A program made the translations under genes and the position numbers. Of a stretch of DNA of 64,000 nt, positions 34,560-43,712 are shown piece by piece. Numbering within the stretch: position 1 is the stretch's first letter; each line of letters starts with the position of its first letter. The notes under the pieces are model-generated. The model ran no database searches and was not told where the DNA came from. It worked only from the letters and a program-made list of their open reading frames with translations. The DNA comes from JBBIWA01 sp037439425. GTDB lineage: Bacteria; Acidobacteriota; Blastocatellia; RBC074. Location: contig JBBIWA010000016.1 of assembly GCA_037439425.1 (NCBI GenBank), positions 1-64,000 of the forward strand, read 5' to 3'.

Positions 34560-36656
34560 CTAATCACCAAAAGCAGCTATAGCTTCTCCTTGGTGCGATT
34601 TCGACTTGCTGAGCGGCTCAATCTGTACCAGTTTGGGCGCCTCTGGCACTTGCTCCTTCAAGACGTATTGGCGATAAAGCCGCGCCATCTGCTCATCCTC
34701 CTGCTGCTGGCGCAGACGCTCGGCTCGCGCCTTGAGTCTCTCCTCGCGAGCGGTCTTGGCAATTCCCAACTCATCCAGATCATGCTGCGCTTCTTGCGTG
34801 ATCAATTCTTCTCTGAGGACCAGCGAGTGGTTGGTGTCTTCCAGCGCCACTTTCCTGCCGCCGGCGAAGATCTCGTGGCGGCCGCGCTCCTCATACCATT
34901 TGGCCAGCGTCGCCGTCATATGCATCTTCTCGACAATTTGGCGCCAGCCAATGCCCGTATTGTAGGCGCAGAAAGAGATCTCGCCTTCCTGCGTGGCATA
35001 GGGAATGATGCACATCTCGGTGCGGCGGAAATCGTAATTGAACAGATCCTGAAACCACATCCCAGCGATAAACAGCACGTTCCAGCGATCATTGCGCCGC
35101 CGCTCAATGTCTTCTCTGGTGCGATCAGCCGTCACTTTGCCATAGTCTCGGCCACTGACTCCGAACCCTTTATCAAACTTCATCAGCATGCTCCAGAGAT
35201 GGAAATACGTGGTGGCCTTGAAGGGATCATAGTTTCTGGCCACAGCCAAGATCATACCGAGGGTCGAGAGGAATTTGCCGCGGGCCGCATCATTGATCTT
35301 CATCACGTCTTTGGCCAGACGATCTACGTTGAGGAAGGCAGTGACCGGAGCCGCTTCTTTTGTCTTCTTGTCCACCATCAACGCCATGCCCACGCCGCAG
35401 TTGGGATGGCAGCCGCAGGAGAGTTGCCCCCAATCGGCATTGGGACCATGCACCAGGTCAGCCCAATCCGAAAAGGTGCTGATAAAGGAGAGCGGGAACC
35501 AGTCGCGTGCCGGCTCGCCCAGTCCCGTCTGCTTCTTGACGTCATGCGCCAGATGCGAAAGCGTATAGCGTTGCGCATGGCGACGCTCATCGGTGATGGC
35601 TTCGTCGCGCCCGGTGAAAGAGACCGGTTGGAAAGAGCAGAAGGTGATCTGCCTGGGATTATCGAGCGCGAACTTGATGATGCGGCCGACCTGTTCGTTG
35701 TTAATCCCGTTGATAATCGTCGTCACCGGCACTACCTCAATGCCAGCTTCGAGCAGATTATCAATCGCCTTCATCTTCACATCGAAGAGATTGCCCACTT
35801 TGCGGTGCTCGTTGGCCGCATTGCCAATCCCGTCGAATTGCAGGTAAGCATAGCGCAGGCCGGCCTCGGCTGCCTTGCGGCAGAATTCCTTACTCTTGGC
35901 AAACTCGATGCCGTTGGTGGCCGCCTGTACGCTGTTGTAACCTACCTTGCGCGCATACCGAATCGCATCCAGGAAGTAGGGCGAAAGCGTCGGCTCGCCA
36001 CCTGAAAACTGGACCGAGAGCTGGCGGCGCGGTTTGATCTTAATAGCGTTGTCGAGCAGCGTCTTAATCTCCTCCCAGCTCAACTCGTGGACGAAGCCGA
36101 CCTGATTGGCGTCCATAAAGCAGGGGTCGCACATCATGTTGCAGCGGTTAGTCAGGTCTATCGTCAATACTGCACCGCGCCCATGCAGAATGGTGCTGGA
36201 GCCGTGATTGTGCAAATCGGCGTCGTTATGCGCGCGCATGTCACGGCCCGGGAAAGCCTCCTCTAGATGCCGGTAAAACTCCGTGTCAATCGCCATAACA
36301 TCTTCAAAGTGGCCGTGAATAGGGCAATCCTTGACCATCAAGATCTTGCCATCGCGCTCAATGATCTGGGCCTTGATCTGGCCTACCGGCTCCTTGCGGA
36401 GAATATCGAGCGGCAACTCACCGTCGAGGATCTTCTTCCGAATTTCAGGAACGCACCTGGGGCAGAGCGAATCTGTGGTGCGCGGCCAGCCTAGCGGCGG
36501 TTTGGACTTCTGCCACGATTTGAGCAATGGCTGGTCAGCCCATTTGGGTGTGAATGAAGGATTGGGTTTGATGCGGTTGAGTCTCTCAAAAACAAACCAG
36601 GCCGCATTGGCGATATAGGTCAACCCCTTCTCAAGGTACTTTATTGGTCTATGCAT
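34560..36656 (-). CDS. Tes-like radical SAM protein (tetraether/membrane-spanning lipid synthase candidate)
   Basis: A 698-residue radical SAM protein. Before the barrel it has a rubredoxin-like cysteine region: SLCPRC at 64-68 and KDCPIHGHF at 109-117. This arrangement is typical of the MJ0619/Tes family. The main cluster motif is CNMMCDPC at 172-179, then FSGGEPTLSPYF and YLQFDGIGN. A third cysteine group CGCHPNC lies at 414-420. Archaeal Tes joins phytanyl tails head-to-head; bacterial relatives are proposed to make membrane-spanning diabolic-type lipids. A charged coiled coil ends the protein. The ATG follows AAGGAGA. It lies in one array with PlsA/PlsR-like genes, supporting a lipid role, but substrate assignment is inference. 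Confidence 0.7.
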   Translation of the reverse strand: MHRPIKYLEKGLTYIANAAWFVFERLNRIKPNPSFTPKWADQPLLKSWQKSKPPLGWPRTTDSLCPRCVPEIRKKILDGELPLDILRKEPVGQIKAQIIERDGKILMVKDCPIHGHFEDVMAIDTEFYRHLEEAFPGRDMRAHNDADLHNHGSSTILHGRGAVLTIDLTNRCNMMCDPCFMDANQVGFVHELSWEEIKTLLDNAIKIKPRRQLSVQFSGGEPTLSPYFLDAIRYARKVGYNSVQAATNGIEFAKSKEFCRKAAEAGLRYAYLQFDGIGNAANEHRKVGNLFDVKMKAIDNLLEAGIEVVPVTTIINGINNEQVGRIIKFALDNPRQITFCSFQPVSFTGRDEAITDERRHAQRYTLSHLAHDVKKQTGLGEPARDWFPLSFISTFSDWADLVHGPNADWGQLSCGCHPNCGVGMALMVDKKTKEAAPVTAFLNVDRLAKDVMKINDAARGKFLSTLGMILAVARNYDPFKATTYFHLWSMLMKFDKGFGVSGRDYGKVTADRTREDIERRRNDRWNVLFIAGMWFQDLFNYDFRRTEMCIIPYATQEGEISFCAYNTGIGWRQIVEKMHMTATLAKWYEERGRHEIFAGGRKVALEDTNHSLVLREELITQEAQHDLDELGIAKTAREERLKARAERLRQQQEDEQMARLYRQYVLKEQVPEAPKLVQIEPLSKSKSHQGEAIAAFGD

Positions 36657-36819
36657 ATTATCTCCTTATCTTGTATACGATGCTTGAATGAGCCTGAAAA
36701 CCCAACCGAGACCGCCTTGACCTCCTTGAGCCTGTTTGGAAGGCCAGCTGAAGCAGCGGTCGCGCATAAAGGCCAGATGGCCGCCTTCAGCAAGCACATG
36801 GCCAGTGATGAAAGTCAGA

Positions 36820-37092
36820 TTAAACCAGGCAGCCAGCCAGTTCTCGTTCCAGCTCTTCAGGCCGGACAGATTCACCGTTGTTGAGCCGCCTCAGCGCCCG
36901 CTCAATGATTGCTTTCCCCTCCTCTTTCTTGCTCTCTCTCAGAAAGCCATCGAAGAAGTGGTCGCCCGCCAGCGCCCGGTTGATCTCCGTCTCTTTGTTA
37001 TGCTCGTTGAGCTCCGTGAAGTAGACCACACGAAAGCGGCGGTTGTAGCTCGCCTCACGGTAGATCTCAAACATGATCTTGCTGGATTCCAT
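36820..37092 (-). CDS. Small hypothetical protein in the lipid-like operon
   Basis: A 90-residue, soluble, charged protein (FEIYREASYNRRFRVVYF, then ALAGDHFFDGFL and ERALRRLNNGES) that I do not recognise. It may begin at the ATG of codon 1 or codon 7. It sits 46 bases after the activator ATPase gene and 163 bases before the Tes-like gene, all on the same strand. No cysteine cluster or membrane segment is visible. Position suggests an accessory role. Confidence 0.6.
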   Translation of the reverse strand: MESSKIMFEIYREASYNRRFRVVYFTELNEHNKETEINRALAGDHFFDGFLRESKKEEGKAIIERALRRLNNGESVRPEELERELAGCLV

Positions 37093-37138
37093 ACTTCTTC
37101 AGCACGCGCGTGGAATCACTGACTACCACTCACCCAGG

Positions 37139-40100
37139 TCAATCCCCTGCCCCGATCTGACACGGAGTTGAGGCCACGGCAGGCAACACCGGCAGTAACA
37201 GACCCGGCCTGTGCTCGAGCTGCTGTTCAGTCTCCAGCTGCCAGCGCAGCCATCGCTCATACTCAGTCAGGCGCTCCTCGAGCGTCTTCAGCTTGCCCTT
37301 GTTGCTGATCATGTCCTCACGGTAACGCTTGAGGAAGTAGCAGATGGTTTCGACCCGAATCTTGATCGAACCGGTCGGCTTGTTCTCATCGATGTCCTTG
37401 AAGCAGAAGTAGGGCGTGCCCGAATTCTGGACGATCTCTTCCACCACGGTGTAGATCGGAGCATCGTGGCCGCATTTGAACGAGGACAGCTCCAACGCCA
37501 CCAGATTCGGATGGCGGGCTGTGTACTTCGCCGCCCAGACCTTGCGGCTGGTATTCTCCGAATAGGAGTTCTTCCACACATCCTGAATGTCCATCGGATG
37601 CGAGATCAACCCGGCGCGCACCTCCTCGCCAAAGAGCCGCCACAGTAGATCGTCATCAATCGGCAGCGAGTCGATGGTGAAGACCGGGTAGCCCTGTTTC
37701 TGGAATTCTTCAAGGATCTCGTGATTGATGCCCGGATCGTTGTGGTAAGGCCGTCCGAGCAGCACAATGCCGAGCCGGTCCTCGGCTTCCAGTTGATTCA
37801 ATACCTCGCGCGCAGCCCCACGCAGCGTCACGTTGTAGAAGGTATCGAGCGCTTTGTAGCCCTCCTCAATCGCGCGATGGTTCTCTTCCGGGGTCAATCC
37901 GAGTATATCTTTGAAGGCCAGGTACATCTGCTTTTCGAGCAGGCGCGGCTCATCCACATTCAAAATGGGGTTGAGATAGCGCGTCCCCATCTGGGCAAAG
38001 AGGTCGCCCTCTTTGATAAAAGCGGCCTTGACTGCCTCGGGAGTGGCCGTCACGGTGGGACAAGCGCGGCTACCTACGGTCGCAACCAGATCGCTCGGCA
38101 GAGCATCAATCATCGGGAAGAAGATAAAATCGAGCGGCTTCTTCCGGTGATGGACATAAAGCAGATTGTGCACGTGAGGGATGCCTACCTTCGACGGGAA
38201 GCAAGGGTCAATGGCGCCGCGCTTGGCGCCTTCCTTGTAAAGCTGCTCGGTCGTGTAGTCTGAGTAAACGAGATTCTGCGCCTCAATTCCTAGACTCTCA
38301 AAATAGGCTGAAAAGAGCGGATTGACCGAGTACTGATTGAGCACGCGCGGAATGCCAATGCGCATCTGGGAGCGCTTCTTGAGAAGTTCATTGCGCTGCT
38401 TTTGCGCTGGCCTCAGCGCGAAACGATGTGGTGGATCGGCCACCAGAGGCGGAGCCGTACTGCGCCAGACAGCCTTGGCTGCGATCTCGACGAAGTTGGG
38501 ATTGGCCGCTTTGACCGCGTCGAGACCTTTCTTGATGACCTTCATATCGTTGACATCTTCGACCAATCCCTTCTCGCAGCTGTTGCCCACGATCAAGCGT
38601 TTGACGCCCGGCAGGATCGGGATCTTCGACTTGCGCGGCGGCTCCTCCGCATCACTGTGCGCTACGTTGACATCAATGAAGGTGCGCAGACATTTGTTCT
38701 TGCAGAAGTAGCACCGCGTGTTCTCATTGCGGTGCGTGGTGTAGGAGATCTGCTGGACTTTGTCCAACCCGATGAAGGTTGTGCGGTGGCCATTCTCCCA
38801 CAACCGGACAGCTTCAATGGCTGCGCCGATGGCCCCTGATTCGCCGCAATGCTCGTGCACGATGATGCGTGGCTGCACCTCCTTGCCCTTGAAGCGGGAT
38901 TCGATGAAATCGACCTGGGCCTTAACAGCAGCTAGATTGTGCTGCGTGCCGCCTTGCAGGACGAAGTTGGTACCGAGGGCCGAGAGATTGGGGATCTGAG
39001 AGACATACAACCATATGTTCTTGGGCAGCACCGCCGCCAGACCTGCCATAATCTCTTCTGGCTTCCAGCCTTGGCGCTGGAAGTCTACAATGTCCGATTG
39101 CATAAAGACTGCGCAACCGTAACCGAAGGTCGGCATCGCCTGGGCACTGAAAGCGATCTCGGCATAATCTTCGACCTTAAAGCCGAAGCCTTCAGCTGTG
39201 GACTGGAGAAAGTAGCCATTGCCGGCCGAGCACTGCGTGTTGAGTTTGAAGTCCTTGACCTGGCGATTCTTCAAAATGATCAGCTTGATGTCCTGCCCCC
39301 CCACGTCGCAGATGACATCTACGTCTTTGTAGAAGCGCAAAGCAGACTCGGTGTGAGCAACCGTCTCCACCAGCGCCACATCTGCGCCCAGTACATCTTT
39401 CAAAATGTCTTTGGCGTAGCCGGTCGTACCGACGCCGAGAACTTTCAAGCTCGCGCCTTGATCGGTAACCTGACGCTCGAGTTTGGCAAAGACTTCTTTG
39501 GTGTCTTCTATGGGATTACCTTTCGAGAGCTGATAGGTCTTGACCAGTACGTTGCGGTCTTTGTCAATTAAGACTGCTTTGGTCGAAGTGGAGCCGCCAT
39601 CCAAACCAATAAAACCCTCCACTACCTGGCCCGGCTTAAATGTAGCGGGGATAAATTTCTTGCGCTTGTAGCGCTCTTTGAAGGCGGCCAACTCCTCCTG
39701 GCTAGTAGAAAGGCCCCGGCTGCCGGCTTTCTTCTTCTCTTCGAGGCGACCGTGGTTGATGTAGTACTCCAGGTCCGCCCGGCCGCGATAGATGCCGACA
39801 TGCTCCTCCTCTTGTTTCCCGAACTCGACTGCTCCGATAGCGGCAAAGTACTGGGCATTTTGAGGGACTTTGATCAGCTCTTTAGGATCGACCCCCGGCG
39901 GCAGCGGATAGTTGCGCTCCTCCCAGATCTTCGGGATGTTGTACTTCCAGGCCTCGACCATGCCGCGAATGTAAGTGTTAGGGCCGCCAAGCAAAAGTAC
40001 TTCAGGACGCAAGGTATTGCCGCGCGTCAGCACGGCGAGGTTTTGGCCGACGATGGCTTCAAACAAGGAAGCCATGAGTTGATCGGGCGGCACGCCGAGC

Positions 40101-40669
40101 TTTTGCAGTGAGTTGATGTCGGTCTCGGCAAAGACGCCGCATTTGCCTGCCACCGGATGCAACTTGATGCCCCAGTAGCCCATCTCGCAGAGCTTCTCCG
40201 GCGGGATGCGCAATTTGGCATTGATCTTATCAATGACCGCACCCGTACCACCGGCGCATTTGTCGTTCATCGAGGGAATCTTCTTCTTCTTGCCGGTCTC
40301 CGGGTCTTCCTTAAAGATGATGATCTTGGCATCCTGCCCCCCAAGTTCAATCACCGACCCGGCCTCAGGATATAGCTTCTCGACCGCCAGCGAGACGGCA
40401 TTGACCTCCTGGACGAACTTGGCGCCGATCAACCGCGCGATGGTACCGCCGCCGGAACCAGTGATGAAGACGCGGAAATTTTGCTGCCGTGTCGGAAACT
40501 CAGCTTCGATCCTGCTGAGGAACTCCAGGCACTTCTCCGGTTGTTTGGTCTCATGGCGCTGATAGTCTTGCCAGAGGATCTGATCCTGCACCGGATCTAC
40601 AACCACCGCCTTCACAGTCGTTGAGCCAACATCTAGACCGATGTAAAGCTTCTCATAGTTATTGATCAT
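37139..40669 (-). CDS. Double BcrAD/BadFG activator ATPase with DUF2229 domain (PlsA/Ger-like)
   Basis: A 1176-residue protein with two ASKHA activator ATPase domains. The first begins LYIGLDVGSTTVKAVVVD and has the cluster cysteines NDKCAGGTGAVID and AGKCGVFAETDI. The second begins GFIGLDGGSTSTKAVLID and has NTQCSAGNGYFLQ and YGCAVFMQSDI. These match the cysteines that hold the shared [4Fe-4S] cluster in 2-hydroxyacyl-CoA dehydratase activators. A cysteine pair region (TRCYFCKNKCLRTF) and a C-terminal DUF2229-like domain (RIGIPRVLNQYS to CGHDAPIYTVVEE) follow. The same domain set is found in clostridial plasmalogen PlsA and the glycerol ester reductase Ger. The ATG at 40669 is preferred over a TTG overlapping the upstream stop. 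Confidence 0.8.
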   Translation of the reverse strand: MINNYEKLYIGLDVGSTTVKAVVVDPVQDQILWQDYQRHETKQPEKCLEFLSRIEAEFPTRQQNFRVFITGSGGGTIARLIGAKFVQEVNAVSLAVEKLYPEAGSVIELGGQDAKIIIFKEDPETGKKKKIPSMNDKCAGGTGAVIDKINAKLRIPPEKLCEMGYWGIKLHPVAGKCGVFAETDINSLQKLGVPPDQLMASLFEAIVGQNLAVLTRGNTLRPEVLLLGGPNTYIRGMVEAWKYNIPKIWEERNYPLPPGVDPKELIKVPQNAQYFAAIGAVEFGKQEEEHVGIYRGRADLEYYINHGRLEEKKKAGSRGLSTSQEELAAFKERYKRKKFIPATFKPGQVVEGFIGLDGGSTSTKAVLIDKDRNVLVKTYQLSKGNPIEDTKEVFAKLERQVTDQGASLKVLGVGTTGYAKDILKDVLGADVALVETVAHTESALRFYKDVDVICDVGGQDIKLIILKNRQVKDFKLNTQCSAGNGYFLQSTAEGFGFKVEDYAEIAFSAQAMPTFGYGCAVFMQSDIVDFQRQGWKPEEIMAGLAAVLPKNIWLYVSQIPNLSALGTNFVLQGGTQHNLAAVKAQVDFIESRFKGKEVQPRIIVHEHCGESGAIGAAIEAVRLWENGHRTTFIGLDKVQQISYTTHRNENTRCYFCKNKCLRTFIDVNVAHSDAEEPPRKSKIPILPGVKRLIVGNSCEKGLVEDVNDMKVIKKGLDAVKAANPNFVEIAAKAVWRSTAPPLVADPPHRFALRPAQKQRNELLKKRSQMRIGIPRVLNQYSVNPLFSAYFESLGIEAQNLVYSDYTTEQLYKEGAKRGAIDPCFPSKVGIPHVHNLLYVHHRKKPLDFIFFPMIDALPSDLVATVGSRACPTVTATPEAVKAAFIKEGDLFAQMGTRYLNPILNVDEPRLLEKQMYLAFKDILGLTPEENHRAIEEGYKALDTFYNVTLRGAAREVLNQLEAEDRLGIVLLGRPYHNDPGINHEILEEFQKQGYPVFTIDSLPIDDDLLWRLFGEEVRAGLISHPMDIQDVWKNSYSENTSRKVWAAKYTARHPNLVALELSSFKCGHDAPIYTVVEEIVQNSGTPYFCFKDIDENKPTGSIKIRVETICYFLKRYREDMISNKGKLKTLEERLTEYERWLRWQLETEQQLEHRPGLLLPVLPAVASTPCQIGAGD

Positions 40670-40755
40670 AGCTTTGCTCTCACTCCCTTGTTTCTCAGAT
40701 ACCGCCTTCAAAGCGGAACCGATCCCTAACCCCGTTGCTCGACGCAGCAGCTGCC

Positions 40756-42543
40756 TCAAGCTACAGCCACGCGCGCGCGGCGCTGCTGCTGCCTCAGCTC
40801 TGCCACGTGCTTGACAAAGCTCGCCGCCGTCCCAATCACTCCTTTGTAGTGCGGCAACTTGTAAAGCCCGCTCTGTAGTTCGGCATGCTCATTGGCGTAA
40901 TCCCGCACCTGCTCCAGCGTCAGGCCCGTCTCCTCCAGCACCCGCGCCATCTCCTGTTTGGCCTTCACCTTCGCTTCACCAAGCGCCATCTGGACGCGGC
41001 TGTGGGCATTGACTTCGCCTTCGCCTGAAGTCTCAATCGGCAAATAGATCATGTCCTTGTAGAGATTGACCACGGCCGATTGAGCGCCATCGGATTGGGT
41101 CGAAGGCATGCACCCGAAAGGTTTGAGTGAGAGCACCATATGGCAGAGGTCTTTGTTGGAGTAGTAAATGTTTTTGGCAACTTCCAGATGCCCTTCGCCG
41201 CCGCCCGCGCGGGAATTGTAGAAGGGATGCCCGAGACGCTGGAGTTCATACTGATCAGTTAAGGGATGCGGGACGTTTCGCAGCGCCTCGCGCAAGCGGT
41301 TCCATTCGCGCTTGAAGATCGCCTCAGCCAGCGTCAAGCGGGCCGTCGCTTTGCGCGTCTTGAGTTCATTGCTGAGGCGCTTATCCAAGCGCCAGGCCGC
41401 CGGCATCGCTTCAGCCTCACTGACGCCTTTGCGGTCTCTATGCTTCTGCTTGGCCTGATGGATCATGTACATAATCCAGGTGCCAATCGGCTCCACCAAC
41501 ACCTGCGCGCCTTCACGTTCCAGGAACCGGAACATATTGAAGTTGCCGTCGCCCTCGGTAGTCTGGGCCCAGAATTCACCCGTGATCTTCACAATCGGCT
41601 TGACGCGGGTGCGGTCAACTTTGACCTGAGCCAGTCGCTCGCCTACAGCCTTGAGTGCATCCGTGTACTCAGTGCCGTAGAGCTGATCAAGGAATTTACC
41701 AACGTACTCGGCCGTGTCGCCCAGCCGGGGCAAATTCTTGACAAACTGCCCAAGCTTGCCTTCCAGCGTGAAGGGCTTGCGCTGCCTCAAGACTTCGTGC
41801 AGCAAGTCCATGCAGTCGCGTAGCGCCAGATCAGTCGCGCCCGGCTCAACCTCAAACGGGCGGATCTGATAGCCCACATCGCCTACCAGGTCTCCCATAT
41901 TCATCGCGTTGAGGATCGCCAGGAAGAAGTCCAGGTTCATCTCCAAGCCGGCCTCGGCTTCGGCCTGGTTCAGACCGCCCGATTGCTGGAAGAGCAGAAC
42001 GCGGAAGCCATCGAAGCCCGAATTACGCAATGCTAGCCTGTATTCGGCCTCATACATCCCGAAACGGCACGGACCGCAAGCGCCCGCCGTGAAGAAGACA
42101 TATTTATCAATGATCTCCTGGCGCGACAGCCCCTGCTGCTCAAGCCCCTGCAGATACTGCACTAGATTGCCGACCGTAAAATAGGTGGGATTGCACTGGC
42201 CGTTGTTGCCATACTCTTTCCCCAACTGGAAAGCCTTCACATTGGGTGTGGGCAGGTTTTCGCACTTATAGCCCAAACCCTCCAGAGCGCCGTGGATCAG
42301 GTGCTCGTGACGCCAGGTCAGACCACCAAAAAGGAGGGTCGTATAAGCTCGTTGATCTTTGGTAAACGGATTCTCCTTCGGCCGAGTAAAATGATTGATC
42401 GTCTTCTCCTCAATGCCCAATTCCCTAACCAGCCGCGCTCGCTCTTCCTGAAGCTTCTGTTGGATGAGGCTCTCCCGTGAGGAGATCTGAACCAGCGGCC
42501 TAAGCTGCGGGACAACGGTTTGTCTATCCACGTTCACTTTCAT
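40756..42543 (-). CDS. 2-hydroxyacyl-CoA dehydratase-like subunit (PlsR/HGD-D-like)
   Basis: A 595-residue protein of the 2-hydroxyglutaryl-CoA dehydratase D-component/CoA-activase-associated type. Cysteine-containing motifs include NNGQCNPTYFTVGN, GACGPCRFGMYEAEYR and LKPFGCMPSTQSDGA; family relatives use such cysteines for an iron-sulfur cluster. It is the first gene of the leftward array and has a very strong AAGGAGG before its ATG. In plasmalogen-forming clostridia and in Ger-type proteins, the equivalent domains convert a glycerol ester into an ether. Here they are split over two genes. Precise reaction is inferred from domain pairing. Confidence 0.75.
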   Translation of the reverse strand: MKVNVDRQTVVPQLRPLVQISSRESLIQQKLQEERARLVRELGIEEKTINHFTRPKENPFTKDQRAYTTLLFGGLTWRHEHLIHGALEGLGYKCENLPTPNVKAFQLGKEYGNNGQCNPTYFTVGNLVQYLQGLEQQGLSRQEIIDKYVFFTAGACGPCRFGMYEAEYRLALRNSGFDGFRVLLFQQSGGLNQAEAEAGLEMNLDFFLAILNAMNMGDLVGDVGYQIRPFEVEPGATDLALRDCMDLLHEVLRQRKPFTLEGKLGQFVKNLPRLGDTAEYVGKFLDQLYGTEYTDALKAVGERLAQVKVDRTRVKPIVKITGEFWAQTTEGDGNFNMFRFLEREGAQVLVEPIGTWIMYMIHQAKQKHRDRKGVSEAEAMPAAWRLDKRLSNELKTRKATARLTLAEAIFKREWNRLREALRNVPHPLTDQYELQRLGHPFYNSRAGGGEGHLEVAKNIYYSNKDLCHMVLSLKPFGCMPSTQSDGAQSAVVNLYKDMIYLPIETSGEGEVNAHSRVQMALGEAKVKAKQEMARVLEETGLTLEQVRDYANEHAELQSGLYKLPHYKGVIGTAASFVKHVAELRQQQRRARVAVA

Positions 42544-42557
42544 GCCTTGCCCTCCTT

Positions 42558-42593
42558 ACTTTAGTGACTGTGCTTGACTTTAGTGACTGTGCT
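42558..42593. promoter_or_regulatory. Tandem 17-base direct repeats in the leader of the lipid-like operon
   Basis: ACTTTAGTGACTGTGCT occurs twice with identical sequence at 42558-42574 and 42577-42593, a 19-base period, just upstream of the operon's first ribosome-binding site. A near two-turn spacing suits binding of a dimeric regulator to the leader or promoter DNA. No regulator is identified. Confidence 0.4.
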
Positions 42594-42599
42594 CGCATC

Positions 42600-43457
42600 T
42601 GCGGCGCAATGCGCGTCCCTCATAAACATACCTGAGAGAGAAAAGCAGCCAACGGCTTGCGGCACACAAGATAATCCTCTACCAGGTAGCTTAACCTAGC
42701 TCAAGGTGATGCCAGCGTTAACTTAGGCAAACTCTAGCTTCCTGCTCTAAACTATACTTGTCTTACTAACCTTAGGAGATGGTCTTAAATGGTAAGTACC
42801 GCAATTATAAGTGCACTGATTACTATCCTACGAATGTCCCCACCGGTCCTTACCTAACCCCACTATTTATAACTAAGCTTAAATTCTTTAGCTACAGCTG
42901 AACCAACCATACAGTTATGAAGTTCGCTCCTGCACCGAAATAACCACGTGAACAAGCTCTGAAGTCGCAACTCAAAAAACACACCTATAACCCAGCTTTA
43001 GTTAACAAAAATTGACGGCAAGCTCTATTCCATAATAACGAAGACTGTGCTTCGGCAGGCTAAATCACTCCCCCTAGGGAGAATATCTCTTGTCATTGCT
43101 ATAGTTATTCACTTAAAGAAAATTTAGTGAAGAAGCTTACATAAACTCGTAGAGAATAAGACAAATGTCATAATGATCCACACTCGACTTATCAGCTTAT
43201 AGCGGAGCGTCATATTGCCCTGCTCTAGCTTATTTACTGACCGAGGATGAGTCCCAATGATCCATTAACTATCAGTTGTTCAAGGATGTTTACCCAAGGA
43301 GAGGTATTAGGATCACTAATTAATACCTTGTTGGTTTAAGGATGTTTGTCAAAGGGAGTTACCTTGTTACAGCAAGGTAAAGTGGTAGAGAGTAGAAAAC
43401 AAAGGCCTCCCCTTAGCTCTTTACTCTTCGTCCTTTGCTCGTTTTCCAGGCTTGCTT
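42600..43457. other. AT-rich gene-free island
   Basis: About 850 bases much richer in A and T than the surroundings, with no coding frame of note. Two related copies of a GGATGTTT..CAA.G.GA unit lie at about 43283 and 43340, and a family B repeat piece at 43412-43440. It must hold the promoter of the 12-kb leftward operon. I see no riboswitch or RNA gene that I recognise. Confidence 0.4.
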
Positions 43458-43712
43458 TCAAGAGAGGCTTTTCGTCCCTATCGAGCTCCAGCAGGCAGCG
43501 CACAGTCCCAGCTCTTTTTTGACGATGATGCGCCACTGTTGACATTTAGCGCAGCTGCCCCAGGATGAATCATCTTTAAGTTGGGGCTTTCCCACTTGCC
43601 CGCCTTTCTTCCTTCTTTTCAGTTGCAAATAGAAGAAGCTGTACACGCCCAGGAGGGCTACCAGCAGCAGTACTATGAGTAAGAGCATCACTATCAGCGT
43701 CAACTTCATCAT
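43458..43712 (-). CDS. Small membrane protein with zinc-ribbon-like cysteines
   Basis: An 84-residue protein with one long N-terminal membrane helix (LTLIVMLLLIVLLLVALLGVYSFFYLQL), a basic stop-transfer segment (KRRKKGG) and a cytoplasmic-type cysteine module. That module reads SCAKCQQWRII followed by GLCAACW, two CxxC pairs that could bind zinc. ATGs at 43712 and 43709 are both possible; a TTG five codons earlier is less likely. No neighbour helps with function. The hydrophobicity and paired cysteines make it a plausible real gene. Confidence 0.5.
   Translation of the reverse strand: MMKLTLIVMLLLIVLLLVALLGVYSFFYLQLKRRKKGGQVGKPQLKDDSSWGSCAKCQQWRIIVKKELGLCAACWSSIGTKSLS

Noticed and set aside
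34485..36005. 506-codon plus-strand ORF antisense to the Tes-like gene
   Set aside because: Despite its length it mirrors the codons of the Tes-like gene, which has clear motifs and a ribosome-binding site; no independent features.
36666..36875. Minus-strand 69-codon ORF between the small hypothetical and the Tes-like gene
   Set aside because: It overlaps the 3' end of the small hypothetical gene, has no recognisable feature and lacks a clear start signal; treated as chance.
42600..43457. Riboswitch or cobalamin-type leader upstream of the lipid-like operon
   Set aside because: I looked for a B12-box-like motif and other conserved riboswitch cores because of the B12-binding gene, but saw nothing convincing.
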